A DNA stretch of 64,000 bases from Chitinibacter sp. GC72 (GTDB taxonomy: Bacteria > Pseudomonadota > Gammaproteobacteria > Burkholderiales > Chitinibacteraceae), in the NCBI RefSeq assembly GCF_009760905.1, contig NZ_VIRW01000002.1, positions 124,001 to 188,000 of the forward strand. Reading direction: 5' to 3'. Under the pieces are notes generated by a model. The model ran no database searches. It had not been told where the DNA came from and saw only the letters and a program-made list of their open reading frames with translations. Shown piece by piece: positions 35,901 through 45,576 of the stretch. Both the position numbers and the translations under genes were made by a program. Numbering within the stretch: position 1 is the stretch's first letter; each line of letters starts with the position of its first letter.

Positions 35901-36956
35901 TTAAAACACGGTTTTCATACCGACCATGACACGTGAAGTATCCTGACCGGCTTTGCCGCTGTAATCAAAGGCATTATCACCCGCACCGATGGCCGAATTG
36001 GCATCGTTCTGCACGTAGCGGCCTTCAATAAACGCGATATTGTTCTGGTTCAGTGAATAGTTATAGCGGGCAGCATAGGCTTGTGCACCGCTATCACTGT
36101 GTTTGCTACCGTTGACGCTCACATCATCCAGATTGGCGTAGCTCAGGTAAACAGCATGCTGATTCTGCTTATAGCTCGCTTGTGCCAACCACTGCCCCTG
36201 CTTCACTTCGGCACCCGGATTGAAAACATGGTGTTTATAACCGGCAGTCAAACCGAACCCGTTCTGGAATTCATAACGGGCACCGGTGTAATAGGTTTCG
36301 CTATTGAAGGTATTGGTCGCTGTTGTGCCTGCGATTTCGATATCGTCGGTCACACCACGGCGTTTCTGATACGTACCGTCCAGTTGCAAGCCTGCCAGCT
36401 TGTATTGAGCGGCCACATCATACGTTTTGCCCGAGCCCTTACCATCGTCGCTGTAGTCTTTGAAACCGAAGGCTGCACCAACTTTAAAGCCCGCCATGGC
36501 AGGAGAATCATAACGGACAATATTATTGATCCACGAGCCTTGGCCAACGCCGTAGTCAGCCGCCAACCAGGACAGACCGGTATCGGTAAACAACTGATCC
36601 TGTGCTTCGTAGCTCGGAGTCTGCATCCGGCCCAGACGTGCCGTGCCGTAATCGCCCTGCAAACCCAGATAAGCATCTTTCAGCGAAACCCAGTCGTTGA
36701 ATTTGCTGCCGCCATCGCTGTTATTGATACCACCCGACACACGCCACACCACGCTGCCCGGAATCGTGCCGATATTGGTTTTGCCATCGAGCGCAACAGT
36801 GCCGTCGATATACACGCCATCCTTGTCATCCGAGCCACGATCATCAAGCTTCACACCGCCAGTCAGATCGCCGGAAATAGTCATTTCAGCCTGGGCAAAA
36901 CCCGCAGCCAAGGCCAAAGACAGAACAAGCAGCGACGATTTGATTTTATATTGCAT
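35901..36956 (-). CDS. Outer membrane porin
   Basis: A 351-residue trimeric general porin of the Neisseria/Burkholderia type. A Sec signal peptide (SSLLVLSLALAAGFAQA) precedes mature EMTISGDLTGGVKL. The repeated alternating strands, LKDAYLGLQGDYGTARLGRM (constriction-loop neighbourhood) and the C-terminal VMVGMKTVF with final aromatic Phe (beta-barrel assembly signal) are typical. The start follows GGAGG at 36963-36970 and replaces the longer frame. Substrate range is unknown. It stands alone; a terminator lies on each side. Confidence 0.9.
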   Translation of the reverse strand: MQYKIKSSLLVLSLALAAGFAQAEMTISGDLTGGVKLDDRGSDDKDGVYIDGTVALDGKTNIGTIPGSVVWRVSGGINNSDGGSKFNDWVSLKDAYLGLQGDYGTARLGRMQTPSYEAQDQLFTDTGLSWLAADYGVGQGSWINNIVRYDSPAMAGFKVGAAFGFKDYSDDGKGSGKTYDVAAQYKLAGLQLDGTYQKRRGVTDDIEIAGTTATNTFNSETYYTGARYEFQNGFGLTAGYKHHVFNPGAEVKQGQWLAQASYKQNQHAVYLSYANLDDVSVNGSKHSDSGAQAYAARYNYSLNQNNIAFIEGRYVQNDANSAIGAGDNAFDYSGKAGQDTSRVMVGMKTVF

Positions 36957-37120
36957 GATTACTACCTCCACTAACACCTAAAAATGGCCCGGGGTTTCAT
37001 TCCCAAGCAGATGTCGTGCAGTGTATGTGGAAGCCTGCCCGTATTCGTGGCACAAAATCACAGGATTGGGCGGCAGTATTTCACAACAGGGATTGGCAAA
37101 TTGCGCTAACAACAGCCGAA

Positions 37121-37159
37121 AAAAAACGCAGCTCGCGGGCAAGCGAACTGCGTTTTTCA
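37121..37159 (-). terminator. Intrinsic terminator of kup
   Basis: AAAAACGCAGCTCGC (37124-37138) pairs with GCGAACTGCGTTTTT (37145-37159) with one mismatch; on the minus strand it ends in an eight-T run. It is behind the kup stop. Confidence 0.75.
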
Positions 37160-37180
37160 AGGGCAATCAATACCTAAAGA

Positions 37181-39073
37181 TCAAAGTTCGACCTGCATCC
37201 CCATCTCGACCACCCGGTTGGGTGGAATCTTAAAGAAGTTGGTCACACGGGTTGCATTGCGGCTCATCAGGCTGAACAGACGGCGGCGCCACCAGCTCAT
37301 TGACGGGTATTTGGCTTCGACTATCGTCTCACGCGACAGGAAGAACGAGGTATTCATATCGTCAAACTGCAATTCGGGCTGCAGCTGGCTAACCTGCTGC
37401 AAGACCTGAGGCACGCTAGGCTCTTCCTTAAAGCCAAAAGTGGCAATCACCTGATAAAAACTCTCGCCCAAACGGCGGACCACCACGCGTTCTCGACTGG
37501 GCACAAAGGGAATATCGTCGGTTTGCAGCGTCAGGAAAACCACCTGCTCGTGCAGCACCTTATTGTGCTTCAGATTATGCAGCAAGGCATGCGGCACAGA
37601 ATCCGAGCTGGCAGTCATGAAAATCGACAAGCCTTCAACGCGCTGTGGCGGGCTCGATTCCAGGCTTTCCACAAAACCCGCCAGCGGCATTTCACCTTCG
37701 CGCAATTTGCTCGCCAACAACTCGCGCCCCCGTTTCCAGGTCATCATCAGCGTAAAAGCCACCAGACCCAGCGCGAGCGGGAACCAGCCACCTTCGTGCA
37801 ATTTCAGAATATTGGCCGAGAAAAATGCCAGATCAATCACTAGCAAGAACGCCAATAGCGACCAGTACGCGGCTTTTTTGCGGCCTTTGAAATAATGCCC
37901 GGCGACCACAAAGGCGAGCAAAGTGGTCATCACCATGGTGCACGTCACAGCAAAGCCGTAGGCCGCCGCCAGATTGCTAGAAGTGCGGAAAGCCAGAATC
38001 AGGATAATCACCGACAGCAGCAAGAACCAGTTCACGCCCGGAATATAGATCTGCCCCATTTCACGCTCGGAGGTGTGCTGAATATCCATGCGCGGGCAAA
38101 AGCCCAGCTGGATGGCCTGATTGGTCACCGAAAACGCGCCGGAAATCACCGCCTGCGACGCAATCACCGTCGCCATCGTCGACAAGATCACCAGCGGCAG
38201 ATGCGCCCAGCTCGGAGCCAGAAAATAGAATGGGTTTTTAATCGCCTCCGGCGTGGTGATCAGCAAGGCACCCTGACCAAAGTAATTGAGCAGCAAGGCG
38301 GGCAAAACCAGTACAAACCAGGCGTAACGGATCGCCGGACGGCCAAAATGCCCCATATCGGCATACAAGGCCTCAACCCCGGTCAGACACAACACCACCG
38401 CGCCCAGCAGCACAAAACTCACCCACGGGTGGGCAAAGAAAAACTCGATGGCGTACAGGGGGTTGACCGACGCAAGCACCTGCGGTGCCTTGATGATATT
38501 CATAATCCCCAGCCCGGCCAGCACCACAAACCAGGTCACCATAATCGGGCCAAACAGCTTGCCAACCACCGCCGTACCGCGCGATTGCATGGCAAACAAG
38601 GCCACCATAATGGCAATCGCCAGCGGCAGGATATACGGCTCCAGCGTATGCGAGACCAGACTGATCCCCTCCAGTGCGGAGAGCACCGAAATGGCCGGAG
38701 TAATAATGCTCTCACCGGAAAACAGCGCTGCACCAAAAATGCCCAGCACCGCCAGTTTGAAAGCCTTGTTCCGGTTATCGGTCGCGCTGCGCAAGGCCAG
38801 CGCCATCAGCGCCAGAATCCCGCCTTCACCGCGATTATCGGCCTGCAAAATCACCGCCACATATTTGAGCGAAACAACCAGCATCAGCCCCCAGAAAATC
38901 AGCGACAAAATACCCATCACATTGAAAGGATTCAGGTCTAGCTGGACATGCCCGTTGAAGCACTCTTTGAGCGTGTAAAGCGGGCTGGTGCCGATATCGC
39001 CATAAACGACCCCGATCGCTCCAACCACCAGGCCAGCGATTTTTTTGGGGTCCTGCGTTTGCTCGGTAGTCAT
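37181..39073 (-). CDS. kup: Low-affinity potassium transporter Kup
   Basis: A 630-residue inner-membrane K+/H+ symporter of the KUP family. About 12 membrane helices fill the first 430 residues, with the family signature GAIGVVYGDIGTSPLYTL at the N-terminus and GGEGGILAL soon after; QADNRGEGG is intact. A soluble C-terminal part of about 200 residues follows. The start at 39073 excludes six residues of the open frame and gives MTTEQTQDPKK. It is a single gene on the minus strand between ampD and the porin. Confidence 0.94.
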   Translation of the reverse strand: MTTEQTQDPKKIAGLVVGAIGVVYGDIGTSPLYTLKECFNGHVQLDLNPFNVMGILSLIFWGLMLVVSLKYVAVILQADNRGEGGILALMALALRSATDNRNKAFKLAVLGIFGAALFSGESIITPAISVLSALEGISLVSHTLEPYILPLAIAIMVALFAMQSRGTAVVGKLFGPIMVTWFVVLAGLGIMNIIKAPQVLASVNPLYAIEFFFAHPWVSFVLLGAVVLCLTGVEALYADMGHFGRPAIRYAWFVLVLPALLLNYFGQGALLITTPEAIKNPFYFLAPSWAHLPLVILSTMATVIASQAVISGAFSVTNQAIQLGFCPRMDIQHTSEREMGQIYIPGVNWFLLLSVIILILAFRTSSNLAAAYGFAVTCTMVMTTLLAFVVAGHYFKGRKKAAYWSLLAFLLVIDLAFFSANILKLHEGGWFPLALGLVAFTLMMTWKRGRELLASKLREGEMPLAGFVESLESSPPQRVEGLSIFMTASSDSVPHALLHNLKHNKVLHEQVVFLTLQTDDIPFVPSRERVVVRRLGESFYQVIATFGFKEEPSVPQVLQQVSQLQPELQFDDMNTSFFLSRETIVEAKYPSMSWWRRRLFSLMSRNATRVTNFFKIPPNRVVEMGMQVEL

Positions 39074-39180
39074 GATGTGTCTTTCGTCCAAAGCGGGAAG
39101 CGGATTATATGCCCGCGTTCAGGGCAAATGCATGATTTCAGCGCCTGCGTTGCGGCAATGCACCAAAAAAATCCGCCTTA

Positions 39181-39780
39181 TCAAACCGCGCCAGTTTGAC
39201 GTAATTTGCCCAGCGCAGCAGGCAGGCAAGCCCAGTCAAAAAACGGCCCGGGGTCGGTTTTGCGCACCGGCGCAATCTCCGAATGCCCCACCAGATGCTG
39301 CAAGGGATAGCGCGCGGCCAGTGCTAGCAGTAAAGACTGCAATACCCTATACTGTATTGCCTCGAAAGGCACGAAGTCAGAGCCTTCCAGCTCAATACCA
39401 ATCGAGAAATCATTGCAGCGCTCCCGACCTTGCCAGCTGGATACGCCTGCGTGCCAGGCGCGCTGCTGGCACGAGACAAACTGCAGCAGCTCGCCATCAC
39501 GCCGGATCAGAAAATGCGCCGAAACCCGCAGCGCCGACAATTCGGCGTAACACGCGTGCGCAGCCGGATTCAGGCTATTGGTAAACAACCGTTCAATATC
39601 GCTGCCGCCAAATTCGCGGCTACCAGCAGGCTGAGGTGGCAGATGGATATTGTGGATCACCACCATATCCACGGCCATCTCAGGCGCGCGTTCATCGCAA
39701 TTGGGGCTGGGTACGCGCCGTGCGGCGTCGCACCAGCCGGCATCGTCAATCAGGCAGGGCAAGGCTGGAGAATCGCTCAC
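39181..39780 (-). CDS. ampD: 1,6-anhydro-N-acetylmuramyl-L-alanine amidase AmpD
   Basis: A cytoplasmic zinc amidase that recycles anhydromuropeptides and keeps AmpR-type beta-lactamase induction low. VDMVVIHNIHLPP holds the first zinc histidine; LVGHSEIAPVRKTDPGPFFDW holds the second histidine and the conserved Lys-Thr-Asp-Pro-Gly. 199 residues is normal. The start is GTG at 39780 behind AGAGG. A nearly perfect palindrome around GGTATACC lies directly upstream (39781-39794), overlapping the ribosome site. It works on products of lytic transglycosylases such as the one at 9.6 kb. Confidence 0.92.
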   Translation of the reverse strand: MSDSPALPCLIDDAGWCDAARRVPSPNCDERAPEMAVDMVVIHNIHLPPQPAGSREFGGSDIERLFTNSLNPAAHACYAELSALRVSAHFLIRRDGELLQFVSCQQRAWHAGVSSWQGRERCNDFSIGIELEGSDFVPFEAIQYRVLQSLLLALAARYPLQHLVGHSEIAPVRKTDPGPFFDWACLPAALGKLRQTGAV

Positions 39781-39835
39781 AGGGGTATACCTCTACAGGC
39801 CATATTGGATTTAACACACAGGGCAATACCCATGA

Positions 39836-41212
39836 TTAATCCTCTCCTTCCTGACAAATACCGAGCCGATCAAGTCGATAGCGCATGCTGCGAAAGGTAA
39901 TCCCCAGCAATTTGGCCGCCTGGGTGCGGTTGAAGTTGGTTTTATCCAGCGCAGCCAGAATCGCGGCTTTTTCCACGCGATCCAGATAATCCTGCAAGGG
40001 ATAAGTGTCCCCCAGATTCGCCGCCTGCGCTTCGGCCTTATCGGCGGTGGTGTGCTGGATATGCAGGTCTTCAGCATAAATATGCATGCCATCGGAGAGC
40101 GCCAAGGCGCGTTCCAGCAGATTTTCCAGCTCGCGGACATTGCCGGGAAAATCATAACGGCGCAATGCAACCAGTGCATCGGGCTGCAGCACGGGCGCAT
40201 CCATATTGTGGCGCTGCGCGATTTTTTTGAGCACTGCTTGCGCAATCAGCAAGACATCTTCGCCCATTTCGCGCAGCGGCGGCATTTTCAGCTCGATCAC
40301 ATTAAGCCGGTAATACAAATCTTGCCTGAATTTACCCGCCTCGACGCAACGGCTCAGATTCTGATGCGTGGCCGAGATAATCCGCACATCGACGTCCACT
40401 TCGGCCACACCGCCCACCTGCCGCACTTTGCGCTCCTGAATCACGCGCAGCAATTTCACCTGCATCGCCAGCGGCAAATCGGCCACTTCGTCCAGAAACA
40501 GCGTTCCACCATGTGCAGCTTGGAAAAAACCATCGCGGTCTTCGTTGGCACCGGTAAACGCACCTTTGCGATAGCCGAAAAACTCGCTTTCCATCAGGGT
40601 TTCGGGAATCGCGCCGCAGTTGACCGCGATAAAAGGCTTATCAAAGCGCGCCGATTTGGCATGAATCAGCCGAGCGGCTCGCTCTTTACCCGAGCCCGAT
40701 TCACCGGTGATATAAACCGGCGCCAGATTGCGCGCCAGTTTGTCGACCAGCGCCAGCACATGCAACAGCGCGGGCGAGCTACCAAGCAAAGGACTGTCTG
40801 CCGGTACGGTCTGGCTGGCAGGCTCGGGCGCATCGAGTTTGAGCGCCGAGCGCACCAGCGTGCGCAATTGCTCCAGCGACACCGGCTTGGCCAGATAATC
40901 AAACGCCCCAGCTTTGAGCGCGGCAATGGCGTTATTGGTGCTGCCATAGGCAGTTAGAATGGCAATCGGCACATCCAACTTGCGCGCATGAATATGCTGC
41001 ACCAGCTCCAGCCCTTCACCATCGGCCATCCGCATATCGGACAGACACAGATCAAAACGCTGGCTATCGAGCAGGGTTCTGGCCACAGCGACGCCATTGG
41101 CCTTGACCACGTCCAGCCCCATTTTCAACAAGGTCAGCTCAAGCAAGTCGGCCAGATCGGCTTCATCGTCCACCACCAGCACACGCGGCAATACTCTAGA
41201 TTTTTTGGCCAT
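39836..41212 (-). CDS. pilR: Sigma-54-dependent response regulator PilR
   Basis: A 458-residue NtrC-type regulator. Receiver: acidic pair VVDDEADL, phospho-acceptor Asp59 in LSDMRMADGEG, Lys in YLAKPVS. Central AAA+ part: Walker A TGESGSGKE, sigma-54 contact GAFTGA. C-terminal Fis-type helix-turn-helix FNRTQAAKLLGITFRSMRYR. The start at 41212 overlaps pilS by 17 bases, so the two are coupled. In Neisseriales this pair regulates type IV pilin expression. PilA is not in the window. The upstream frame extension is not used. Confidence 0.9.
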   Translation of the reverse strand: MAKKSRVLPRVLVVDDEADLADLLELTLLKMGLDVVKANGVAVARTLLDSQRFDLCLSDMRMADGEGLELVQHIHARKLDVPIAILTAYGSTNNAIAALKAGAFDYLAKPVSLEQLRTLVRSALKLDAPEPASQTVPADSPLLGSSPALLHVLALVDKLARNLAPVYITGESGSGKERAARLIHAKSARFDKPFIAVNCGAIPETLMESEFFGYRKGAFTGANEDRDGFFQAAHGGTLFLDEVADLPLAMQVKLLRVIQERKVRQVGGVAEVDVDVRIISATHQNLSRCVEAGKFRQDLYYRLNVIELKMPPLREMGEDVLLIAQAVLKKIAQRHNMDAPVLQPDALVALRRYDFPGNVRELENLLERALALSDGMHIYAEDLHIQHTTADKAEAQAANLGDTYPLQDYLDRVEKAAILAALDKTNFNRTQAAKLLGITFRSMRYRLDRLGICQEGED

Positions 41213-42779
41213 CGGTATATCCAAATACGATGCGGAAACAGGTGCCACCGGCTGGCGGCGACATATATTCAAGCAGGGCGCCATTGGCAGCGCAGATTTC
41301 ACGAGCAATATACAGGCCCAGCCCGGTACCCTTGCTTTCAGTAGTAAAGAATGGCTCAAACAGCTGGCTGAGCGCATCGGCTGGCACCGGCGGGCCATCA
41401 TTAAGCACATCGAGCACCCAGAATTCATCCTGCCGGCTGACGATCATTTGCAAACTGCCCACTTGCTGGGAACAATAACGCCAGCCATTGCGTGCCAGAT
41501 TCCACAAGACCTGCTGCAGATGGCCAGAATCAAAACGGATCATCACCTGCGCATCACACTCGATCATCACCGGAATGCCGGTTTTTTCCTGCAGTACAAA
41601 TTGCTCGTTGAACGTGGCCAACCACTCGGCCAGCCGGATGTCATGCCGCTTGACCCGGTCACGCCGGTTCAACTCAAGCACCTCTTTAACCATGCGCTCC
41701 AGACGCTGGCTATTGTCGGTGATAATCCGTGTCAGTTTTTGCAGATAGGGGCTATCTGCCGAGTCTTCCTGCAATAACTCGGCGGCGTGGCTGATGGCAC
41801 CTAGCGGATTACGGATTTCATGCGCCAGATTGGCCGTCAGCCGCCCCAGTGCTGCCAGCTTGAGTTGCTGCGCTTCACGGCGCAGACGTGCCATATCTTC
41901 CAGATAAATCAGCACATTCCCGTTGATATCGTGACTCAAGGGCACAAAACGGGCCCGCAGGGTGTTGCGACCGTCGGCCAGTGTAACCAGCTCGGTTTTC
42001 ATGTCCTGCAGACTGCGCCAGCGAGCCAGCGAAGCAGCTAGCTCGGGGACATCGGCAGCCAGTGGCGAACCCAGAGCCGGGCGCAAACCAGTCAGACGTG
42101 CGGCCTGCTCGTTGTACTGACGGATCAGATTGTGCTCGTCAATGACAAAAACACCGTCCGAGACATCCTGCAAAATCCGCTCGTTCAGCTGTGCCAGATT
42201 GGCCAGATCGACGCTGCGCTGCTCGGCCAGCACCCGGTTTTCTTCGGCATAACGCGACAGGCGAAACGCCAGCCAAGCCACGGCAAAGCTGGCAATCGAC
42301 AGCAAGGCACTCGACATCGGGTTGATTTCATCAACATCGCCAGTCAAGTAAGACCAGCCCAATTGCAAAAGCAAGGCAATCGTGGCAACCGAGGCATGAA
42401 ACAGGCTCATCCGCCCACGGGCAATCAGGCCTGCCGCCGCCAGATAGGGCAAGAGCAAAATCCCCAGGCCGCTTTTGATACCGCCGCCCAGATGCATCAG
42501 GCTGACAATCATCAGCACATCAATCGTCACCTGTGCCGAGAGCTGGCTGTCAAAAGCCGGCCAGCGTTTGGCAATACCCCAGGTAAACAGCATGGCAAAG
42601 AGCGTATACGAGCCCAGAATGGCGGCCACCACCAGCAATTCGGACGACAGTGCCAGCGGGCTGCGGGTGAGCATGAAAATGCCAACCATCAGGCCAATAA
42701 TGGTCAGCAGACGGAAAACATTGAAAAACGCCAACGAGCGCCAAAGCGCATCACTGATACTGCGGCTGTGTTGTGTCAT
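41196..42779 (-). CDS. pilS: Sensor histidine kinase PilS
   Basis: A 527-residue membrane kinase with six N-terminal helices (about 20-175) typical of PilS, a PAS domain (about 195-300, DVSDGVFVIDEHNLIRQYN) and the kinase core. Phospho-acceptor His320 is in TANLAHEIRNPLGAISH; the ATP-binding part has LWNLARNGWRY, VLNDGPPV and GTGLGLYIAREI. It is partner of PilR, whose gene overlaps. The multi-helix sensor is thought to read membrane-embedded pilin in PilS of Pseudomonas. Confidence 0.9.
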   Translation of the reverse strand: MTQHSRSISDALWRSLAFFNVFRLLTIIGLMVGIFMLTRSPLALSSELLVVAAILGSYTLFAMLFTWGIAKRWPAFDSQLSAQVTIDVLMIVSLMHLGGGIKSGLGILLLPYLAAAGLIARGRMSLFHASVATIALLLQLGWSYLTGDVDEINPMSSALLSIASFAVAWLAFRLSRYAEENRVLAEQRSVDLANLAQLNERILQDVSDGVFVIDEHNLIRQYNEQAARLTGLRPALGSPLAADVPELAASLARWRSLQDMKTELVTLADGRNTLRARFVPLSHDINGNVLIYLEDMARLRREAQQLKLAALGRLTANLAHEIRNPLGAISHAAELLQEDSADSPYLQKLTRIITDNSQRLERMVKEVLELNRRDRVKRHDIRLAEWLATFNEQFVLQEKTGIPVMIECDAQVMIRFDSGHLQQVLWNLARNGWRYCSQQVGSLQMIVSRQDEFWVLDVLNDGPPVPADALSQLFEPFFTTESKGTGLGLYIAREICAANGALLEYMSPPAGGTCFRIVFGYTDGQKI

Positions 42780-42870
42780 CGCTTTAAGCAGAAAGGAAAA
42801 AGTTTAACCCTGTCGCGCCGGGCGTGACAGGGTGGCCTTGAGTCAATATTTTTTGCTAATTACTAACAGA

Positions 42871-42900
42871 TAAAAAAACGGGCGGCCAAGGCCACCCGTG
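42871..42900 (-). terminator. Intrinsic terminator of rppH
   Basis: ACGGGCGGCC (42878-42887) pairs with GGCCACCCGT (42890-42899) with one mismatch; a seven-T run follows on the minus strand. It lies directly behind the rppH stop. Confidence 0.7.
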
Positions 42901-42902
42901 TG

Positions 42903-43406
42903 TCAATTTCCACCCAACAGCGGCGGATCCTGAGTCTGGCCAATATAGCGCGCCAGCTCACCCAATGCTGCTTCATAAACACCGCGTTTGAATTCGATCA
43001 CCGCATCCAGCGGTGACCAGTATTCATTCCAGCGCCATGCATCAAATTCAGGATGCGTTGTCTTGCGCAAACACACATCGGAATCACGCCCGATGAGCCG
43101 CAACAAGAACCAGATCTGCTTTTGACCTTTATAGGTACCACGCCATTCGCGGCGCACCCAGTTGGTCGGCACATCATACTTCACCCAGTCCCGCGTCCGA
43201 CCGACGATTTCAACATGCTCCGGCAATAGGCCAACTTCTTCGGCCAACTCGCGGAACATGGCTTGCTCAGGGGTTTCGCCCTGCTTGATACCACCCTGCG
43301 GGAACTGCCATGAGTGCTCTCGCACCCGTTTGCCCCAAAACACCTGGTTTTGGCGGTTGACAATGATGATGCCGACGTTTGGCCGATAGCCGTCACGGTC
43401 GAGCAT
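42903..43406 (-). CDS. rppH: RNA pyrophosphohydrolase RppH
   Basis: Nudix hydrolase that converts the 5'-triphosphate of RNA to monophosphate and starts mRNA decay. The Nudix box [20 protein letters not shown] plus VGLL is intact. [17 protein letters not shown] and WQFPQGGI are the RppH-type N-terminus. 167 residues is typical. Start 43406 has no strong ribosome site in the 130 bases to the next gene. Cytoplasmic. Confidence 0.94.
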   Translation of the reverse strand: MLDRDGYRPNVGIIIVNRQNQVFWGKRVREHSWQFPQGGIKQGETPEQAMFRELAEEVGLLPEHVEIVGRTRDWVKYDVPTNWVRREWRGTYKGQKQIWFLLRLIGRDSDVCLRKTTHPEFDAWRWNEYWSPLDAVIEFKRGVYEAALGELARYIGQTQDPPLLGGN

Positions 43407-43537
43407 AAAACTACCTATGTTAAATTTCGTTGATTACCTTAATTTTTTCACATCCGAGCGCTCTTGCAAACCATTATCTGCGCGCTGTGAGGCGAATGAT
43501 GCCAGCGCCCAAACCTCGGCGGCAGCAACATCATTAA

Positions 43538-44326
43538 TTAGATAAACAAACGCCGATCATTATGCGGATTCATTTTGGCCAGATCGCTGACAAATTCGCC
43601 AAATTCCAAGCCATATTTTTCTTCCAGTTTCCTGGCTTTCTCGGTCAAACGTTCCCACTGCGGGCTGTTCTGGCCGCGCATAAAGGCAAATGCAATCACA
43701 TTGCCTTTCTGCCGCGCCGGCAGGCACAGCAGTCGTCCGTCAAAGACCTCGGCAATTTGTGCGCAATATTGATCAAACTTGCGGTCGATACTCCACAAAT
43801 TCACCGCCAGCACGCCGGTGTCGGTCAGCTTGTTTTTGCAGGCTTGGAAAAAGTCGGCATTCGCCAGTGGCGCAGCAATCCCGGTGGACGAATACGCATC
43901 CATCATGATCATATCGACCGATTCGTCTTCCATGCCGTACACATGCGCAGCACCGTCAGCAGTCAGCACTGACAAACGTTCATCGTCTTCTGGCAGATAG
44001 AACATGCTGCGTGCGACATTGACCACCTGCTGATGCAGCTCGACGCAGGTGAGCTTGGTTTCCGGCAGATATTCGTGCACCCATTTGGCAATCGAGCCGC
44101 CCCCCAGACCAATCAGCAGCATGTCGCGCGGCGGATCAAGAAACAGCAGGCTGCCAAACACGCAGCGCGAGTAGGCCAATAGCAATTCATTTGGCGCGTT
44201 AATTTTCATCGCGCTTTGCGTATCGTCTTGGCCGAAATGCAGCTTGCGAATGCCGCCCTCTTCCGACACATCGATGATGATGTCATCGTCGCTGGACTTG
44301 GAAAATCGTTTAGAACGAAACAGCAT
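43538..44326 (-). CDS. Spermidine-synthase-like aminopropyltransferase family protein
   Basis: A 262-residue protein with the Rossmann fold of SpeE. GLGGGSIAKWVHEYLPETKL is the S-adenosyl binding loop, VELHQQVVNVAR follows, and the motif MMDAYSSTGIAAPLA replaces the usual DxxDP-type region, lacking the second Asp of the catalytic pair. It therefore may not make spermidine. The start is coupled to ttcA: the stop of ttcA overlaps its ATG by one base. Similar SpeE-like proteins next to ttcA exist in Neisseriales, but their role is unknown. Confidence 0.8.
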   Translation of the reverse strand: MLFRSKRFSKSSDDDIIIDVSEEGGIRKLHFGQDDTQSAMKINAPNELLLAYSRCVFGSLLFLDPPRDMLLIGLGGGSIAKWVHEYLPETKLTCVELHQQVVNVARSMFYLPEDDERLSVLTADGAAHVYGMEDESVDMIMMDAYSSTGIAAPLANADFFQACKNKLTDTGVLAVNLWSIDRKFDQYCAQIAEVFDGRLLCLPARQKGNVIAFAFMRGQNSPQWERLTEKARKLEEKYGLEFGEFVSDLAKMNPHNDRRLFI

Positions 44327-45291
44327 TAATCCTCACTCCCACAGCCGCCATCCAATGCACCATCAGCAGGCTTGGTCGCAAAAATTGAAATCCGGCTTGG
44401 GTCTTTAAATTCTTCCTTATCAAACGCCTTATCTCCGTCAGCGCGCGGCGTGCCGTCGGCTTTGGCGTTTACAAAGTCATAAATGCTTGGGTCGTTCAAA
44501 TGCGATGGCACAACATTGCACGTCGCCGAGAACATCGTTTCCAAGCGGCCCGGAAAGCGTTTATCCCAATCACGCAACATGTCGCCCACCACTTGGCGCT
44601 GCAAATTCGGCTGCGAGCCGCACAAATTGCACGGAATAATCGGGAATTCTTTGGCGATCGCGTATTTTTCGATGTCTTTTTCTTTGCAGTAAGCCAGCGG
44701 GCGAATCACCATATGCTTGCCGTCATCCGACACCAATTTCGGTGGCATACCTTTGAGTTTGCCGCCGTAGAACATATTCAAAAACAGCGTTGCCAGAATA
44801 TCGTCGCGATGGTGGCCCAGCGCGATTTTGGTTGCGCCCAACTCATCAGCTACGCGGTACAAAATGCCACGGCGTAGGCGTGAGCACAGGCTACAGGTGG
44901 TTTTGCCCGGCTCGATCACGCGCGTCACAATCGAATACGTATCTTCTTCAACGATGCGGTATTCAACGCCGATTTTGCTCAGATATTCAGGCAAAACATG
45001 CTCAGGAAAACCCGGTTGTTTCTGGTCGAGATTGACTGCGACAATCGAAAAATTAATCGGGGCCGATTTTTGCAGGCTCAGCAAAATATCGAGCATCGTG
45101 TAGCTGTCTTTGCCGCCGGACAGGCAAACCATAATCCGGTCACCCTCTTCGATCATATTGAAATGATTGATCGCATCACCCACATTGTGGCGCAGACGCT
45201 TGGCAAGTTTGTTGAAATTGTATTGCTGTTTTTTCTCAGCGTCAGCTTGCCGCGCTTGCTCGGCGTCGGCAGAAATCAGGGTATCGGTCAT
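44326..45291 (-). CDS. ttcA: tRNA 2-thiocytidine biosynthesis protein TtcA
   Basis: Thiolates cytidine 32 of tRNA using ATP and an iron-sulfur cluster. PP-loop SGGKDS at 58-63; cluster/sulfur ligands C133-x-x-C136 ([12 protein letters not shown]) and C221/C224 ([10 protein letters not shown]). 321 residues is normal. Its stop codon overlaps the start of the SpeE-like gene. A strong hairpin lies in its leader (45300-45329). Confidence 0.95.
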   Translation of the reverse strand: MTDTLISADAEQARQADAEKKQQYNFNKLAKRLRHNVGDAINHFNMIEEGDRIMVCLSGGKDSYTMLDILLSLQKSAPINFSIVAVNLDQKQPGFPEHVLPEYLSKIGVEYRIVEEDTYSIVTRVIEPGKTTCSLCSRLRRGILYRVADELGATKIALGHHRDDILATLFLNMFYGGKLKGMPPKLVSDDGKHMVIRPLAYCKEKDIEKYAIAKEFPIIPCNLCGSQPNLQRQVVGDMLRDWDKRFPGRLETMFSATCNVVPSHLNDPSIYDFVNAKADGTPRADGDKAFDKEEFKDPSRISIFATKPADGALDGGCGSED

Positions 45292-45299
45292 AAAATGAG

Positions 45300-45329
45300 C
45301 ACGGGGCAGCCCAAAGAGGCAGCCCCGTG
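45300..45329 (-). promoter_or_regulatory. Hairpin in the ttcA leader
   Basis: CACGGGGC (45300-45307) pairs with GCCCCGTG (45322-45329), with further inner pairs AGCC/GGCA-type. It lies 8 bases upstream of the ttcA start, so its folding may affect initiation. No T run, so it is not clearly a terminator. Confidence 0.4.
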
Positions 45330-45576
45330 ATAGATGATTGAATTGGCAACGATTTTACCCTAAAAATCGAAATCACAACTTAATTTAAGAGCACTAACCT
45401 TGACTCCGCACGAACAAGAACAGGTATTTTGTGTGACTTTACAGTCAATCTAAGCAAATTTTTATAGTCACAAATTTAAACAGGTTTCAGAATACGCTTA
45501 AATAATTAATATAGCCCTAATTTGCATGTGAGGCTTCTGCTTCAGATCATGAAACCAAACACCGAAGGTGATACTA

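Noticed and set aside
37895-38941. 348-codon frame opposite kup
   Set aside because: Antisense to clear Kup membrane helices; Gln/His/Arg-rich composition typical for a shadow frame.
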